From Haberlea rhodopensis (lineage: Eukaryota > Streptophyta > Magnoliopsida > Lamiales > Gesneriaceae), in contig CAJQUN010000130.1 in assembly GCA_907163345.1 (NCBI GenBank), positions 1,696,994 to 1,760,993 on the forward strand: a DNA stretch of 64,000 nucleotides, read 5' to 3'. The notes beneath the pieces were generated by a model. It did no database searches, was not told where the DNA came from, and was given only the letters and a program-made list of their open reading frames with translations. Below are positions 47,991 through 60,403 of this stretch, piece by piece. How positions within the stretch are numbered: the first letter of the stretch is position 1; every line of letters starts with the position of its first letter. The translations under genes and the position numbers were made by a program.

Positions 47991-49265
47991 TTGCTGTGAA
48001 AGCATGCTCGTTTTGTATGTGGTAGGATTAAGAATTGATTAATCACCTATTATGTCGAATGGAATACAATTAGATAGACACGAGTTTAATGAGTGTGTCA
48101 CGGGATGACATGAGTATGTCACGGGATGACGCGTGATTACTACGAATGTCGTGTGTGGACATGTGTTCATTGTGAATATTCATGATTAATGAATTATTAC
48201 GTTTTGAGGATGAGTTAAAGATTGATATAAATTGCGTCATTGAAGCATGCAATTGATTCTTGTGTTAAATTTCAATCACCCTATGTGATAGTGTGCAGTA
48301 GCATGTTGTGTATAGAACTGCGAGAAACTTTTGCTGCAGGGAATTAATGTTTGATGACAGAAACATTATGAATATCGAAATGCGTAAATGACAAGGTACG
48401 TGTTATGTTACTAGTATTTGAGAATACTAACGAAATTATTTTGTAATTGTCCTATGACAGATAATAGTTGGGTGAAGTAATGTGGAAATGTTGATATTAA
48501 GGGTATGTGAGTGCTGTGACTAACATGATATTAGGGTGCCATTGTGTATTGTAGATGATTCCATCTACAAAGGTATGTCACGAACTATTCGATATTGATG
48601 TTGATGCCGTGTGTTAGATGAGTATAATCGTGACATGAAAATATTGGTGTTAAGCCATTTATCATGATTTGATACTGATGGTCCGTGGCTGTTGGTGTGT
48701 ATAATGTGTATATACGTATGTGAGAATGACTAATGGGTTTTCTAGTCATTACCTTGCACCAGATAATAGCCAGGAGATGATATATGAAAGGTTGATGCGT
48801 GAAGGCTCAAGAGTACCGTTACTTCATACGGACGATGGTGATGATGTGCGGATAAGTTGCATACATTTGCAACGACACAGGTATGAAGTTAATTAAGATA
48901 AATGTTGATGTATTGTCATATATTCTTGAATATACATGAAAGCATGGATTGCATGATTTAACGAGATTATATGATGGGTACTGTGATAAAAGTATATGAC
49001 GGGAAATAAGATTGTGCAATGGAATTGTGTTGATGAAAGTACACAGGTAGTGAATTATGACAAAGAAGCTTGGCGATTAAACACTTCTCGCGATCGTTAG
49101 TGCAATGGAGCACATGTGTGAGCCACGATGATTCCGATGACTGTCATCCTACGGATGGTAAAGTCACTATCTTGAACTATATACGGTACGTAAAGTTTAC
49201 AGTTGGCTTTTATGGTAAGCATGCGTTGAAATTTCGAGGACGAAATTTTATATGTTGGGGAGAAT
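47991..49265 (+). other. Element E interior, 3' part, with stem-loop and PPT
   Basis: No gene is supported. At its end lies AAATTTCG-AGGA-CGAAATTT (49229-49248), an 8-bp stem with the same AGGA loop as in B, followed by GTTGGGGAGAAT and the LTR start at 49266. Confidence 0.75.
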
Positions 49266-52238
49266 TGTGATGTCCAGATTATTATTAATCATTTGTTGGA
49301 CTATATATGATTTGGATTTTAGTGATAATTAATTTTAGAATTTATTTGAAGTGGAATTGACCAAGTGAAGGTCAACTGGCGAGTTAATCGAATCATAAAA
49401 TAATTCGAGATTGTAAAATATACTCCGATAATATTTTAGAGATAAATTAATTAAAATGAAGAATTTAAGTTTTGGGTTTTTGGGGTGTGTATAAATCCCA
49501 ATCGTTGTCTATAAATAATATATCAGTGCGCCGGCGACACTTCGATGTACAAAACCGGGTCAGGGTACAAAAAAATTAAATATGTTATGTTGGCATTTTT
49601 GGACACACAGTAAAAGGTGTAAAATCATGCACAAAACCCGAACCCTTTTCTTCTCTGCTGTATATCGCGCTCATCCGACCCCTCGCCGTTCAAACAGCGC
49701 GCCCGCCACCGTCCGAGCTCCTTCCGGCGCGTCCGACCCGCCATCGCCTTCGTCCATACCAAAACGTGAAGTTTCGTCGCTTATTTCGTTCGAATCTCGC
49801 AAGGAAGCGCAGCGGTAAAAATCGTGATTTTGTCCGATTTTGGAGCGATTTTATTCCAATTTTTTTGTGGGTAATCCTCGCCGTCCCTCAGTCGTTATTC
49901 ACCTGAAATCCCTCGAATTTTTGAAGAACTTTGGTTCGATTTTGCTGGCACTTTTGGAAGGGTTTGCTATTGTGTGTTTGAGTGTGTGCATGTGTGTACG
50001 TGAGTGTGTGCTGTGCGTGTATGAGTGTGTGTATTTGTGTGCTGATTACATGTATTTGTGAGTATTTCAGTGTATATTAGTGTGTATATTATATATACAC
50101 ACATATATATATATGAACTTTCCAGCTTGTGTTGGTATGAGTTAGTGTTGTATGCTCATATGTGAGGGTGTCCCAGCACATGTTAGTGGGTGTGCGTTAA
50201 AGATTTTAGTGCTTAGATGTTGAAATTGATAAAAATGTGATTTTATTGATGTTAAACTTGATACTATATATTTTAGTTGTGAAAGGTGTCTATGAATCGA
50301 TTTTAGGGTTGTCTTGGTTGATTATAAAAGCCAACTTCAACTTGAAAATAATGCTCATAAAGTGTTTGATATAATGTTTAAGGGGAGTTCAAGTGTAACC
50401 AAAAGCTATACTAAATGTGGGAATAAATGGGTTAGATACATGGTAGTGTAAGTTATGGCATGGAACAAGATTGTGGTGATGTGTATGCTTGAATGGCATT
50501 ATGAGTTTAGATTGAAATTCAATACATATTTAATTTGTTTAAGTTGAATTTAATCAATAAATGACTTTATGATGGGATTAAGGGAATTAGATTTTAAAGG
50601 GTATAATCTTATATCTACATGGATCCCTTCTTTCGTGTCTTGGTTTGAATCACCTCGGTGTGGGTTTGAATAATTGTGGAACATGTTATTTGATTTAATT
50701 GGATTGGTTTAGTTAGACACTAGTTGTATATTATTATACATACACCCTTGCACTTTCTTTCCCTCTGTCGAATTTGTGTGTCTAGTGAACAGCTATGTGA
50801 GTTAGGCGTGAACTTGCACGTATGGGTGTGTGTATCCCGCATCATGTGTGTGATGTAGCGGATGGTGGGAGATGATGGGGTTTTGCATCACCAATGAAAT
50901 ATCATGATTCATGTGAAGATGTGTGCATCAAAGTATTGATTATGATTTGATTCATAATATTGAGTTATTGATTTGTGATATGGAAATGAAAGTAAGAACT
51001 ATTTGATGGATGTTCATTGCTCGGATTATGAGCTAATATTGAATTGATATTCGATATAGACTCTACAGGAGGCTTCGGACGTTGATGATAGCTTGTTTAT
51101 GTTGTCTACTATAAGGTACGTGGTGACGTACGAGCAGGTATATCTAGTATCTATACATTCATGTATACATGCAATTTTGAATATGATGTTTCAGGTAAGT
51201 GTTTGACTTTAACAAATGAGTTTCATATACGAGTTATGGGGGACACGTAGTGGTACGTGATCCAATTATACTAGTTGAGTATTGATGCCTTGGGCATGAG
51301 CATTATGAGAAAGTGTCGAGAATGAGATAGTGGGATAACCAGGTTTACATTGATGTTGAATTATTTATGTTGAGCATAAATGATGCATTGTTGTTGTATT
51401 GAATTCATAGTGTTGTTGGATATCATATTTTCAATGAAATACTTAACTTGACATTATGAATGTCCGTGAGTTTGAAACAGGAACAGTGTGTGGAAGCTAT
51501 ACAGATTCGGAATTGTACAGGGAGTACATTTTATGAGTTTGAATAATCTAAATTGTTGCATTATGATTTCATATGTTGATTTGTGATCGAATATTGAGTT
51601 GGAGTGTGCTCACCCTGTGTGGGGGCTGTTTCTGTTGAAACAGGTACAACAGGTATGATGCTGCTTTGGAGTACTAGGCTCAAACCTTGTTGGATGATGC
51701 TTTCAGAAGCATAGTATGAGATTGAGCCGATATACGAGGTTGAGCGGTTGGTATTTATACTAATTATGCATCCGGATGTGTATCCGTTATTCATTGCTCT
51801 TCTGTGAGCACTTGTATCTGTATATGGACTGTGTAAGGGTGTTGAAACCCACTTCTGTTGTCTTATTAGTGTGGTGTCTTCCCTGGCTGGGAATTTACTT
51901 GTGTTTCTATATTCTGTTTAATATTGCGTTGTCCCTGGTCGGGAGTTATATTATGTGATGTGTTTTATTTCCGCATAGCTCAGTTTGTGGGGAGACTCTG
52001 CCCAAATTTTTATAAAAACCCACAATGTAAAGAGTGGTGTAATGGGGATAGTATTGGGTGAAACCCCGGAGTCTATTTGTTGGTGGAAATGATTATATAA
52101 TGTTGAACATTATTTATGTCATGGGATTATGGGAAACATGTAATGATTCTTTTTAAAGAATGAAAAGAAAATGAAAAATTTATACACATACGACGTCATA
52201 AATGAACTAATGACGAGTTTAAGTGTGGGGGCCTTACA
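49266..52238 (+). repeat. 3' LTR of element E (2973 bp)
   Basis: It matches 27210-30283 apart from two deletions and scattered substitutions. It includes the TG-rich tract (49975-50115) and the GTACGTG/GACGTACG box (51116-51136). TSD CATTC follows at 52239-52243. Confidence 0.93.
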
Positions 52239-52983
52239 CATTCCTTTCGGACTGCCACTGGTAACTGTTGGATGCCATCTCCTCCAAGAGTATGAAAGCT
52301 TCCTCAGGTGACTTTCTCATAATGGTACCTCCTGCTGCTGCATCAATCATGGATCTATTAGCAGAATATAAACCATTGTAAAATGTTTGTACCTGAAGCC
52401 AAATCGGAAGGCCATGATGTGGGCATCTTCGAAGTAGATCCTTGAAGCGCTCCCAAGCTTCATATAGAGTCTCCGGATCATGTTGCACGAATGTGGTGAT
52501 ATCATTACGCATTTTAGCTGTCTTGGAAGGGGGAAAGTATTTTGATAGGAATGATTGAGCCATCCCCTCCCAAGTAGTGATCGACCCTGCAGGCAATGAA
52601 TTCAACCAGCTCTTAGCTTTATCGTTTAAAGAAAAGGGAAAGAGTCGTAACCTGATGGCGTCATCAGTGACGCCATTGTGCTTGAATGTGTCGCATATCT
52701 CCAAAAAGTTGGAGATATAAGCATTAGGATCGTCAGTAGGCGATCCTCCGAATTGCACAGAATGTTGAATCATCTGAATTATGGCAGGCTTGATCTCTAA
52801 GTTATTAGCCTGAATCCTTGGTCTAGTGATGCTAGACATGGTGCCTTGAAATGATGGTTGTGCATAGTCCATCATGGACCTTGTAATTGGCACTTCATCA
52901 TTGTGTTGTTCACCATTCCCTCGATTATTCTCAGCCATCTCTCTAGTTTCTTTCCGAAGTCTTCTACAAGTTCGCTCAATCTC
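52239..52983 (-). CDS. Athila Gag N-terminal part (continues at 27204)
   Basis: The probable start is the ATG at 52938; the frame stays open upstream to the element D junction, so an earlier start cannot be excluded. It encodes the Athila-type Gag domain: ANN(L)EIKPA(I)IQMIQ, PNAYISNFLEICDTFK, RLRLFPFSLNDKAKSWL and PAGSITTW blocks. The frame joins 27204-25499 once E is removed. Within the present DNA it terminates just inside the E LTR. The left flank of D, ATCTC (52979-52983), is the candidate TSD of D. Confidence 0.88.
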
Positions 52984-53445
52984 TGTGGGGTCTTCCCACC
53001 TTAACAGTGTTCTAGAGACATAAGAAGGACTAATCATGCATTAATAACATCTTAGGGTTCTAGTTGTTACATGAGCTAACAGAATTACAGGCCAAATGAA
53101 ACTTCAAAGCTTATTAGTTACATTCCCATAATGAATGTTAACATGTTAGATTTATACTACTCCTAGAGTAGATACTAAACAGAAGCTGAATCCTATACGT
53201 TCCTGTGTTCCTCGTAGCTCACTGCATCAACCCGACCCTTAGTCCTTTAGCCCAAAAGTGTACCTACAGGAACAACCCATTGTGAGCATGTACATCGTTA
53301 CTTAACATCATAAGGCAATGGCATATAAATAAATGCATGAAAATAATTGGTAACATATACATCCTGGTTAATCGCATTAACCCTCTTTGGTTGTCCTTGT
53401 TTCATAGCCATGCATAAAAATCGTTAATTTTTGACATGAATGATT

Positions 53446-53670
53446 AAAATCATCATCTTATAAATATCATCATCTTATAACATCATCATCATATAAGCAT
53501 CATCATCTTGTAAATATCACCATCTTATAACATCATCATCATATAAGCATCATCGTCTTATAAATATCATCATCTTATAACATCATCATCATAGAAGCAT
53601 CATCATTTTATAGCATCATCATCTTGTAGCATCATCATCTTATAGCATCATCATCTTATAACATCATAAC
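53446..53670. repeat. ATC/TTATAA-rich tandem array in LTR D1
   Basis: It is built from units such as ATCATCATCTTATAA(AT). The copy in LTR D2 (about 60866-61040) is shorter by roughly 60 bp, so the array length varies. Confidence 0.85.
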
Positions 53671-53754
53671 AAAATATAACAGTAAATGTACGACATCTTA
53701 GTTAAGTGAACATGCTGGTTATTCGTTACCTTCTTCTTGTTGTTCCTGATTCAT

Positions 53755-53995
53755 AATCATGCATATGGGCATCTTACCCTGTGGTATCTTACCACATTAT
53801 AAACATCGCATGGCCTCTTACCATGTGGGGCATCTTACCCCGTGGCATCTTACCACAAATAAACATCGCATGGCCTCTTACCATGTGGGACATCTTACCC
53901 CGTGGCATCTTACCACAAATAAACATCCCATGGCCTCTTACCATGTGGGGCATCTTACCTCGTGGCATCTTACCACAAATAAACATCGTATCACA
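53755..53995. repeat. 60-bp hairpin tandem array in LTR D1
   Basis: Repeated AAACATCGCATGG-type starts at 53801, 53861 and 53921. In minus-strand sense the unit carries GTGG/CCAC, GGGG/CCCC and CATGG/CCATG stems, as in 1401-1620. The matching array in D2 is at about 61130-61350. ORFs across it are by-products. Confidence 0.85.
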
Positions 53996-55508
53996 TCATT
54001 ATACAAACATCGTATAAACATCATCATATAAACATCGTATAAACATCATCATTTCATCGTATATATTCATGCGATAAATGCATAGTCATAGTGTAGGGAT
54101 GTGTTTTACCGTCCGATACACGTACGTCTCTTACGTACCTTTTCAAAAGGAGGAGGAGTCAACAGACTTTATCTCCTTGATTGTGCTGGTACCTGGGATG
54201 GCTCTACATAACCACATAATAAAATATTAGGCACCGATACGAGAATCGTAATCAATTCCTAAGAAAAAGAATATAAAATTTTATAACACATGAACAGTGA
54301 CTACCGATCGATCGGTCTCCCCTACCGATCGATCGCTAACTGTTCATCATTTTCATTTTTAGCTACGGCATTTGCGCCGATTCGGTCGGTCGTGCTTATT
54401 CATGCAAATTTTCCAGAAATCTCGAACACTTCATTTCATGCCCTTCAAACCACTTCATAACACACGTAAAATGCATGAACAAGCATACTAAGAGCTTCAT
54501 AAAACTTACATGCATGTACTCAAATTAAAGTTCCACTCAAAACTTAAACCGACATGCATTAAAATTGCCCAACTTTATCAGTACTCATCCAATCTTTCCA
54601 AAAACAGGGCATCATAATTTTTACCCAGATTTTCGAGCACCACTTTTCATAACAAGAATTCTAACACATAAAACATGTAACATGTTCAAACAAACATGCT
54701 AGGGGCTTCATACAACCTCTATGTAAACACTTAAATTCAAGGTTCAACAAAACCTAAGCTAGCATGCAACATAACCTCATCAAAATCTTCAACCTCATCC
54801 ACAATTTCATGAAAACAGGGCATGTTAGTTCTGCCCAGAATTTCGAGCACTTAATTTCATAACAAGAAAACCAACACATAACATAAGTAACATGCTCGAA
54901 CAAACATGCTAGGAACTTCGTAATACTTCCATGTAAACATACATACCAAGGTTTCGTTCATACCTATACTAGCATGCATAAAAATCATCACCCCAAAACC
55001 CAAACTCAACCAAAACCCAGAAAACAGAGTACCCACTTACCCCTCTCTTTTTGCTCCTCTTTTTGCAACTTTAGCACATAAAATGACAAGCCTCTCCTTC
55101 TCCTATCTACAGCTCACACCATCGATTTTTTTGGAAAGAAAGAAGGAGAGAAGGAGGTGGAGTGGTGGGGAAGAAGGAGGTATGGGTTGAGAGGATGGGC
55201 AATCAAGTGGGAAAAGGTTGCACTTGGGGAAGGGTGGTGGTGACCGAGTGGGTGGGGGTTGGTGTGGGTAGGGGTGCCTTGTGGTGTTTAATTGTGTCCC
55301 GGTATTTCATACGATGTATAAAAATATCTTCCCACGATATTTTATAATTTTACTACATCAATACAACAATTTAAAACACCTAACATGCCCCCTAAACCAT
55401 ATCATCATATCATAATTATAACCCCCAATTAAAGTATCACAATCCTCTTAAACACATCGTAAATCATCATCGTAGCACATAATCATATAACATTTCGGGG
55501 GTATTACA

Positions 55509-55544
55509 TTACTCCCCTACTTATAAGATTTCGTCCTCGAAATC
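55509..55544 (-). promoter_or_regulatory. Polypurine tract and stem-loop of element D
   Basis: On the minus strand, GATTTCG-AGGA-CGAAATC (55544-55527) precedes AAGTAGGGGAGTAA and the LTR start TGTAATACC at 55508. Confidence 0.75.
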
Positions 55545-58500
55545 CACATGCATCATCATAATGGAATTAAACATTAAAAACATACCAGAGAATAGCTCCG
55601 GATAGTGCTGCACCATATGCCGCTCCGTCTCCCATGTAGCCTCCTCGACACGCCGACGATCCCACTGAACTTTGACCATCGGTAAAACTTTGCTCCGTAG
55701 TCTGCGATCCTCTCGATCCAGAATTCTGATTGGTCGTTCTACGTAGGACACATCTGAGTCTAACTGAACTTCTATAGGCTGTAAGACATGAGACGGGTCT
55801 GGCTCATACTACCGTAACATAGAGACATGGAAAACATCATGTATGCCAGACAAGGATGGCGGTAGAGCCAAACGGTAGGCCAAAGTACCGATACGCTGCA
55901 ATACTTCATATGGACCAACATACCTCGGGGATAACTTCCCCCGCATACCAAGACGAACTACACCCCTGAAGGGTGAGATTTTCAAGAAGACCCTGTCTCC
56001 TACTTGGAATTCCAGCGGTCGTCGCCGCTTATTGGCATAGGTCGCTTGCCTATCCTGGGCCGCTTTCATCTTTTGGCGTATCCACTTTATCTTGTCTTAC
56101 ATATCCTTAATCATATCCGGTCCTCCGACCGCTTTACTAGTCAAGTTGATGTGACTAGAAATAGACACATCTATTACGCTTAATTGTCTACGATTTGGTA
56201 TATTTTGATGGATAAATTGATACATATGCTACCTAATCGTATATTTGTGTAAATGTAGGGAAAAGTGAAGAAATCAAGCTAAAATGATGAAAGAAGCAAT
56301 AAAGTTGAAGAAAAGAGGAAAAAAACCGGAATCAAGATACATGTTGCTCCTTTCTCCTCATATTTCTATGTATTCCAGCCAAGTTTTGGGAATGTGGTCC
56401 ATATAAAAGTTGTAGAACGTTGAGTTATCTTCGCGTGGATAGCTGACTCGTCGAATTCGGAGTTGTATGTGAAAGTTATGGCCTAAAATACAAAACTCGC
56501 CAGAAAAATGGAGGACAGGCGTAATTACGCCATTCACAGGCGTAATTACGCCAACGCTACGGCATTACAGGCGTAGCTACGCCATTCTGAGGCGTAATTA
56601 CGCCAGAAACGCAGAAAGCCATTTTGTGACACGTCACCAGGCGTATTTACGCCACTTTCAGGCGTAATTACGCCTATAGAATTTTGGAAAATTAAAATTC
56701 TTGATTTCTTTCCTTTCCACATGGATTTTACCCTACTCCATCAGCCTCCATACCTCATATACACGATTTTTACCTCATTTTAAGAATAATTTCATACTCT
56801 TAGAATATTTTAGGATTTTAGATTAATTTTCTTTAAAAGTTTTCTTCAAGAACGACGAAGAATGGAACCGGAATTGACAAGCCGGAATCGTGATTTATAT
56901 TAGTAATTTCTTTTCCTTTATTTATTTAATGTTTTCCATTGAATTTTTATTGCTTTTAGATTTAATGATGCTAGGCTAAAACCCTTCTATTCTTGGTTGA
57001 AGGGATACCTACTTTTGGATTTAAATCTTTTATGAAAATTCGGTTTGATTGTTGAATTAATCTTCGATTTCAATTGGTTTCTCAGAATTTGAATTCCATG
57101 ATTGTTGTGCTTGTGTATTAGACCGATCACCTAATATTCAATAACATAATCGATAGTTTGCTAAGAAACAACTAAGATTAATAATTAACCGGCTGTAGGT
57201 GTTATTGAATTCTTAGGAGAAACGATTGAGTAATCAATCTAACGGCTGTAGTTTTTATTGATTAGATTTGTCGAACTCATTAGTTTTGAAAACTATCATT
57301 GATTTAATCATTTACGGCTGTAGTGGTGATTAGAGATTTGGTAAGAGTTGAATTGGATGCTGTTTTCTCTTTGACTAAGAATAAGATGAGTAGGAATTGA
57401 ATTTCCAATCGATAGATAATCGAAAGAATTCGAATGTTTTGATTTGATGACCAAAAGATAATTTTCCAAAAGTACGGTTACCTGAAAACCAAGAATCGCT
57501 TTAATCCCATAAGTTTTAATCATTTTAGTTAGACTCGTTAATTAGTTTGATATTTGCTAAGTAGTAGTAATCCAGTCCAAATCCCCCATTGTTACTAGTT
57601 CTTTGATAATGACACAAAATAAATTTACCTTCCCTGTGAGATCGATCCCTACTTCCACTACTACATATTTTTGTTATTAACTGAAGAAGGGTTAATTTGG
57701 GCGTACACGATACAACAAGTCCTCCCAATACAGCGGTGACCTACATCGTCGTCCGTAAAAGAGCTTCAAAAGGAGTTATTTGAATGCTCGTCTTATAGCT
57801 GTTAATATAGGAGAACTCCATCATGGCTGAATCTTGCCACGAAGTATCAAACTCCTAAACACATGCCCTCGACATGTCCTCGAGCGTCTGAAGGGTACGC
57901 TCTGTCTGGCCGTCTGACTGAGGGTGATAAACTGTACTCAGTATCACTTCTGTGCCCAAAGCTGTCTGAAGACCCTCCCAGAAATGTGGAGTAAACCTTG
58001 GGTCTCTGTCAGACACAATCGAGACTGGAACCCCATGCAACCTCACCACATCCCGCACATATAATTGGGTCATCTTTAGGTACGCAAAAGTCATACAGTA
58101 GGGGATGAAGTGAGCTAGCTTCGTTAGCCTATCCACGATCACCCAGATCGCATCAAATCCAGAGGCCGTCCTTGGTAAGTGGGTCACAAAGTCCATAATG
58201 ATATGCCTCCACTTCCACTTAGGTACCTTCAAGCTCTTCAGCTCGCTACCAGACCTCTGCCTTTACCTGTTGGCAGATCAAACATCTTTTAACGAAAGCG
58301 ATCACATCGTGCTTCACGCGTCTCCACCAGAATGACCACTTAGGTCCTTATACATTTTCCCTTCCTCCTGGGTGGATATTGAACCGACTACTATGAGCCC
58401 GTTCCGATCCGGCGTATCTGGGACTACCCATCGGTTGCCCAGCCTCAAGGAATCATTTTCTGCCATCCTGAACTTTGGTGCTGTCCTCGAAGTACTAAAA

Positions 58501-60200
58501 ACGACCACCTCTGAACCTCATCATCTGACCTCTGGGCTTTCCTGATAATCTCGAATATGTCTGGCTCAGCCAACAAGGTTGACACTCGCACCGGCGACGC
58601 GTCCACATCCAAATCATAGCCCAGATGGCAATAAGAAGTCATCATCGCTGATAAACACATAGCGTTCTCAGCAGTACTTTTCACTTCCGACTTAAGGCGT
58701 CTGCTATCAAATTTGCTTTACATGTATAGTCCATCCATCTTCTTTGTTGCCTATTCAACTCAGCCTGTGTGAACAAAACTTCAGACTCTATAGTCCGTGT
58801 AGATGGTAACGACGTACCATGCATGTAATGCTCCAAATCTTCGAGGCCAATATAATGGCTGCCAGCTCCAAATCCTGGACTGGGTACCTAGCCTCATGTG
58901 GTTTCAGCTGTCTCGATGCATAAGCCACCACATGCTTATCTTGCATCAACACACAGTCCAAACCCTGTAGTAACGCATCCGTATACAAAGTGAACCTCTT
59001 ATTCTCAGAAGGAATCACCAACATAGGTGTCGTAATCAAACGACGCTTCAATTCTTGGAAGCTTTCCTCACAAGCTTCGGACCAATAGAACGACACTCCT
59101 TTCTGAGTCAGCTGTGCCAGGGGTCTGGCAATCCCTAAGGATCTGGAGTACTGTTCTCAAGTGCTTCACGTGTCCCTCTTCAGTTCGAGAGTAAATAAGC
59201 ATATCGTCCATGAAAACTATGACGAACTGATCCAAACATGGTTGGAGCACCCTGTTCATCAGGCTCATAAAACAGCTGCGGCATTCGTCACCCTAAAAGG
59301 CATGACTAAGAATCCGTAATGCCCATATCTAGTCCTGGAAGCTGTCTTCTGTACATCATCCTATCGAACTCGAATCTGATGATACTCCGACCTCAGATCG
59401 ATCTTACTGTAGAGCCTCGTACTCTGCAGCTGATCGAACCCATCATCAATCCCCGGAAGCGGATACTTATTCTTCATCATGGCTTTGTTCAGTTGTCTGA
59501 AATCGATGCACAGCCGCATCGAACCATCTTTCTTCTTAACAAATAAAACTGGTGCACCCAGGGCGATACGCTAAGGCGTATATAGCCCTTGTCAAGGAGT
59601 TCCTGCAACTGAACATTTAACTCCTTTTGCTCCGTTGGTGCCATCCTATACGGGGCACGAGAAATGGTAGACGTCCTTGGTAGTAACTTAATCCCAAACT
59701 CGACCTCTCTCGTCGATGGGAATCCGGGAATCTCTTCCGGGAATACATCAGGAAACACCGCCACTACGGGCACATCTTCAACCCTTAACTTCCCTCTTTT
59801 GAGTAATATACAACAGCATAGCTGAGATATCCTTTGTGGTCTCATTCCAATAACTGTGCCATCTTGACAGCAGATATCAACGGAATCTTTGAACGGAAAC
59901 CATCCCCATAGAATATCCAATGGACTCCCATAACAGACTTGACTCGGATAGTCCTTGCCTGCAGTCCACAACTGCCTGATACTTGTTCAGTACGTCGATG
60001 CCCACAATGCATTCGAAGTCTGACATTCCCAGAACAATCAAGTCTGTCCTCAGCTCGTTACCCTCAAAAATAAATGAGGCCGTCATAAACCATCTGATCA
60101 GTTATCAAACTTCTTCCACGGGGTGTCGAGACTACAAGAGGCATGGGCGACGGAGGTGCATATGAAATCGCATCTTCTACTTCAGCATTTGCTGCTAGGC
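55521..60200 (-). pseudogene. Element D pol remnant; gag and PR active site deleted
   Basis: The gag start region (60175-60200, initiator codon lost) is joined directly to the second half of protease near 60160, so all of Gag and the DTG motif are missing. RT follows with the catalytic box as MDD (FMDD; family FIDD) near 59210. A deletion of about 240 bp near 59135 removes the end of RT, and one of about 30 bp near 58720 lies in RNase H. Many small frameshifts occur in RT and IN. IN D-D-E blocks are readable at 57855-58232. Solo LTR S splits the C-terminal part of IN (56147-57715). The chromodomain is at about 55560-55750. It is not functional. Confidence 0.9.
56147..57715 (+). mobile_element. 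Solo LTR S inserted in the D integrase region
   Basis: 1569 bp starting TGATGTGACTAG and ending GATACAA, flanked by CAAGT at 56142-56146 and 57716-57720. It is absent from the second D internal segment (continuous at about 63512-63520), which confirms both borders. There is no coding region, PBS or PPT. Six GGCGTAATTACGCC-type palindromes start at 56518, 56539, 56570, 56591, 56640 and 56661. The end has CCCTGTGAGATCGATCCCTAC, a style seen in Tat/Athila-group LTRs. The family is not assigned and the strand is by TG start only. Confidence 0.8.
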
Positions 60201-60387
60201 TGCAATACAAGGGTTAACAACAATACCAAAAGTAGTTCATATAATACATCATTAGGGAAACAAAACATGTTAGTACGACATCATATACTTCATATGCAAC
60301 ATATGCATAAAACATGTTTAAAAGTAAGCACCTAGCCAACTTATTGCTAAGGCTACCCTTCACTCATTCCCGAGTTATCTAACCACT

Positions 60388-60399
60388 GCTCTGATACCA
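60388..60399 (-). promoter_or_regulatory. Primer-binding site of element D
   Basis: TGGTATCAGAGC on the minus strand, four bases from the LTR D2 end at 60404. Confidence 0.9.
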
Positions 60400-60403
60400 C
60401 TAA

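Larger units (their letters stand above)
27210..52238 (+). mobile_element. LARD-like non-autonomous element E with nested insertions
   Basis: Two LTRs of about 3 kb (27210-30283 and 49266-52238) share TGTGATGTCCAGATTATT and CCTTACA ends. The PBS TGGTATCAGAGC is at 30288, and a stem-loop/PPT precedes the 3' LTR. After removing C and F, the interior (30284-30919, 39015-40344, 47991-49265) is about 3.2 kb with no gag or pol trace. This matches the definition of large retrotransposon derivatives (LARDs). The PBS spacing and the PPT stem-loop point to a Tekay-type helper (inference). Confidence 0.85.
52984..55508 (-). repeat. LTR D1 (2525 bp)
   Basis: On the minus strand it starts TGTAATACCCCCGAAATG at 55508 and ends AAGACCCCACA at 52984. 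It has an ATC-rich array (53446-53670) and a 60-bp hairpin array (units at about 53801, 53861 and 53921). The GTACGTA box is at 54106-54139. Palindromes lie near 54305-54345, with a third unit decayed near 54378. The inverted pair is at 53267-53276/53739-53748. Confidence 0.92.

Noticed and set aside
53759..54031. ORF encoding a repetitive 20-residue peptide (also 61127-61408)
   Set aside because: The 60-bp hairpin array is a multiple of three, so it stays open by chance. The frame is lost in copy D2 by single-base changes.
55162..55347. Small conserved ORF repeated identically at 62529-62714
   Set aside because: It is identical only because LTRs D1 and D2 are near copies. It lies in a G-rich part of the LTR and has no known family.
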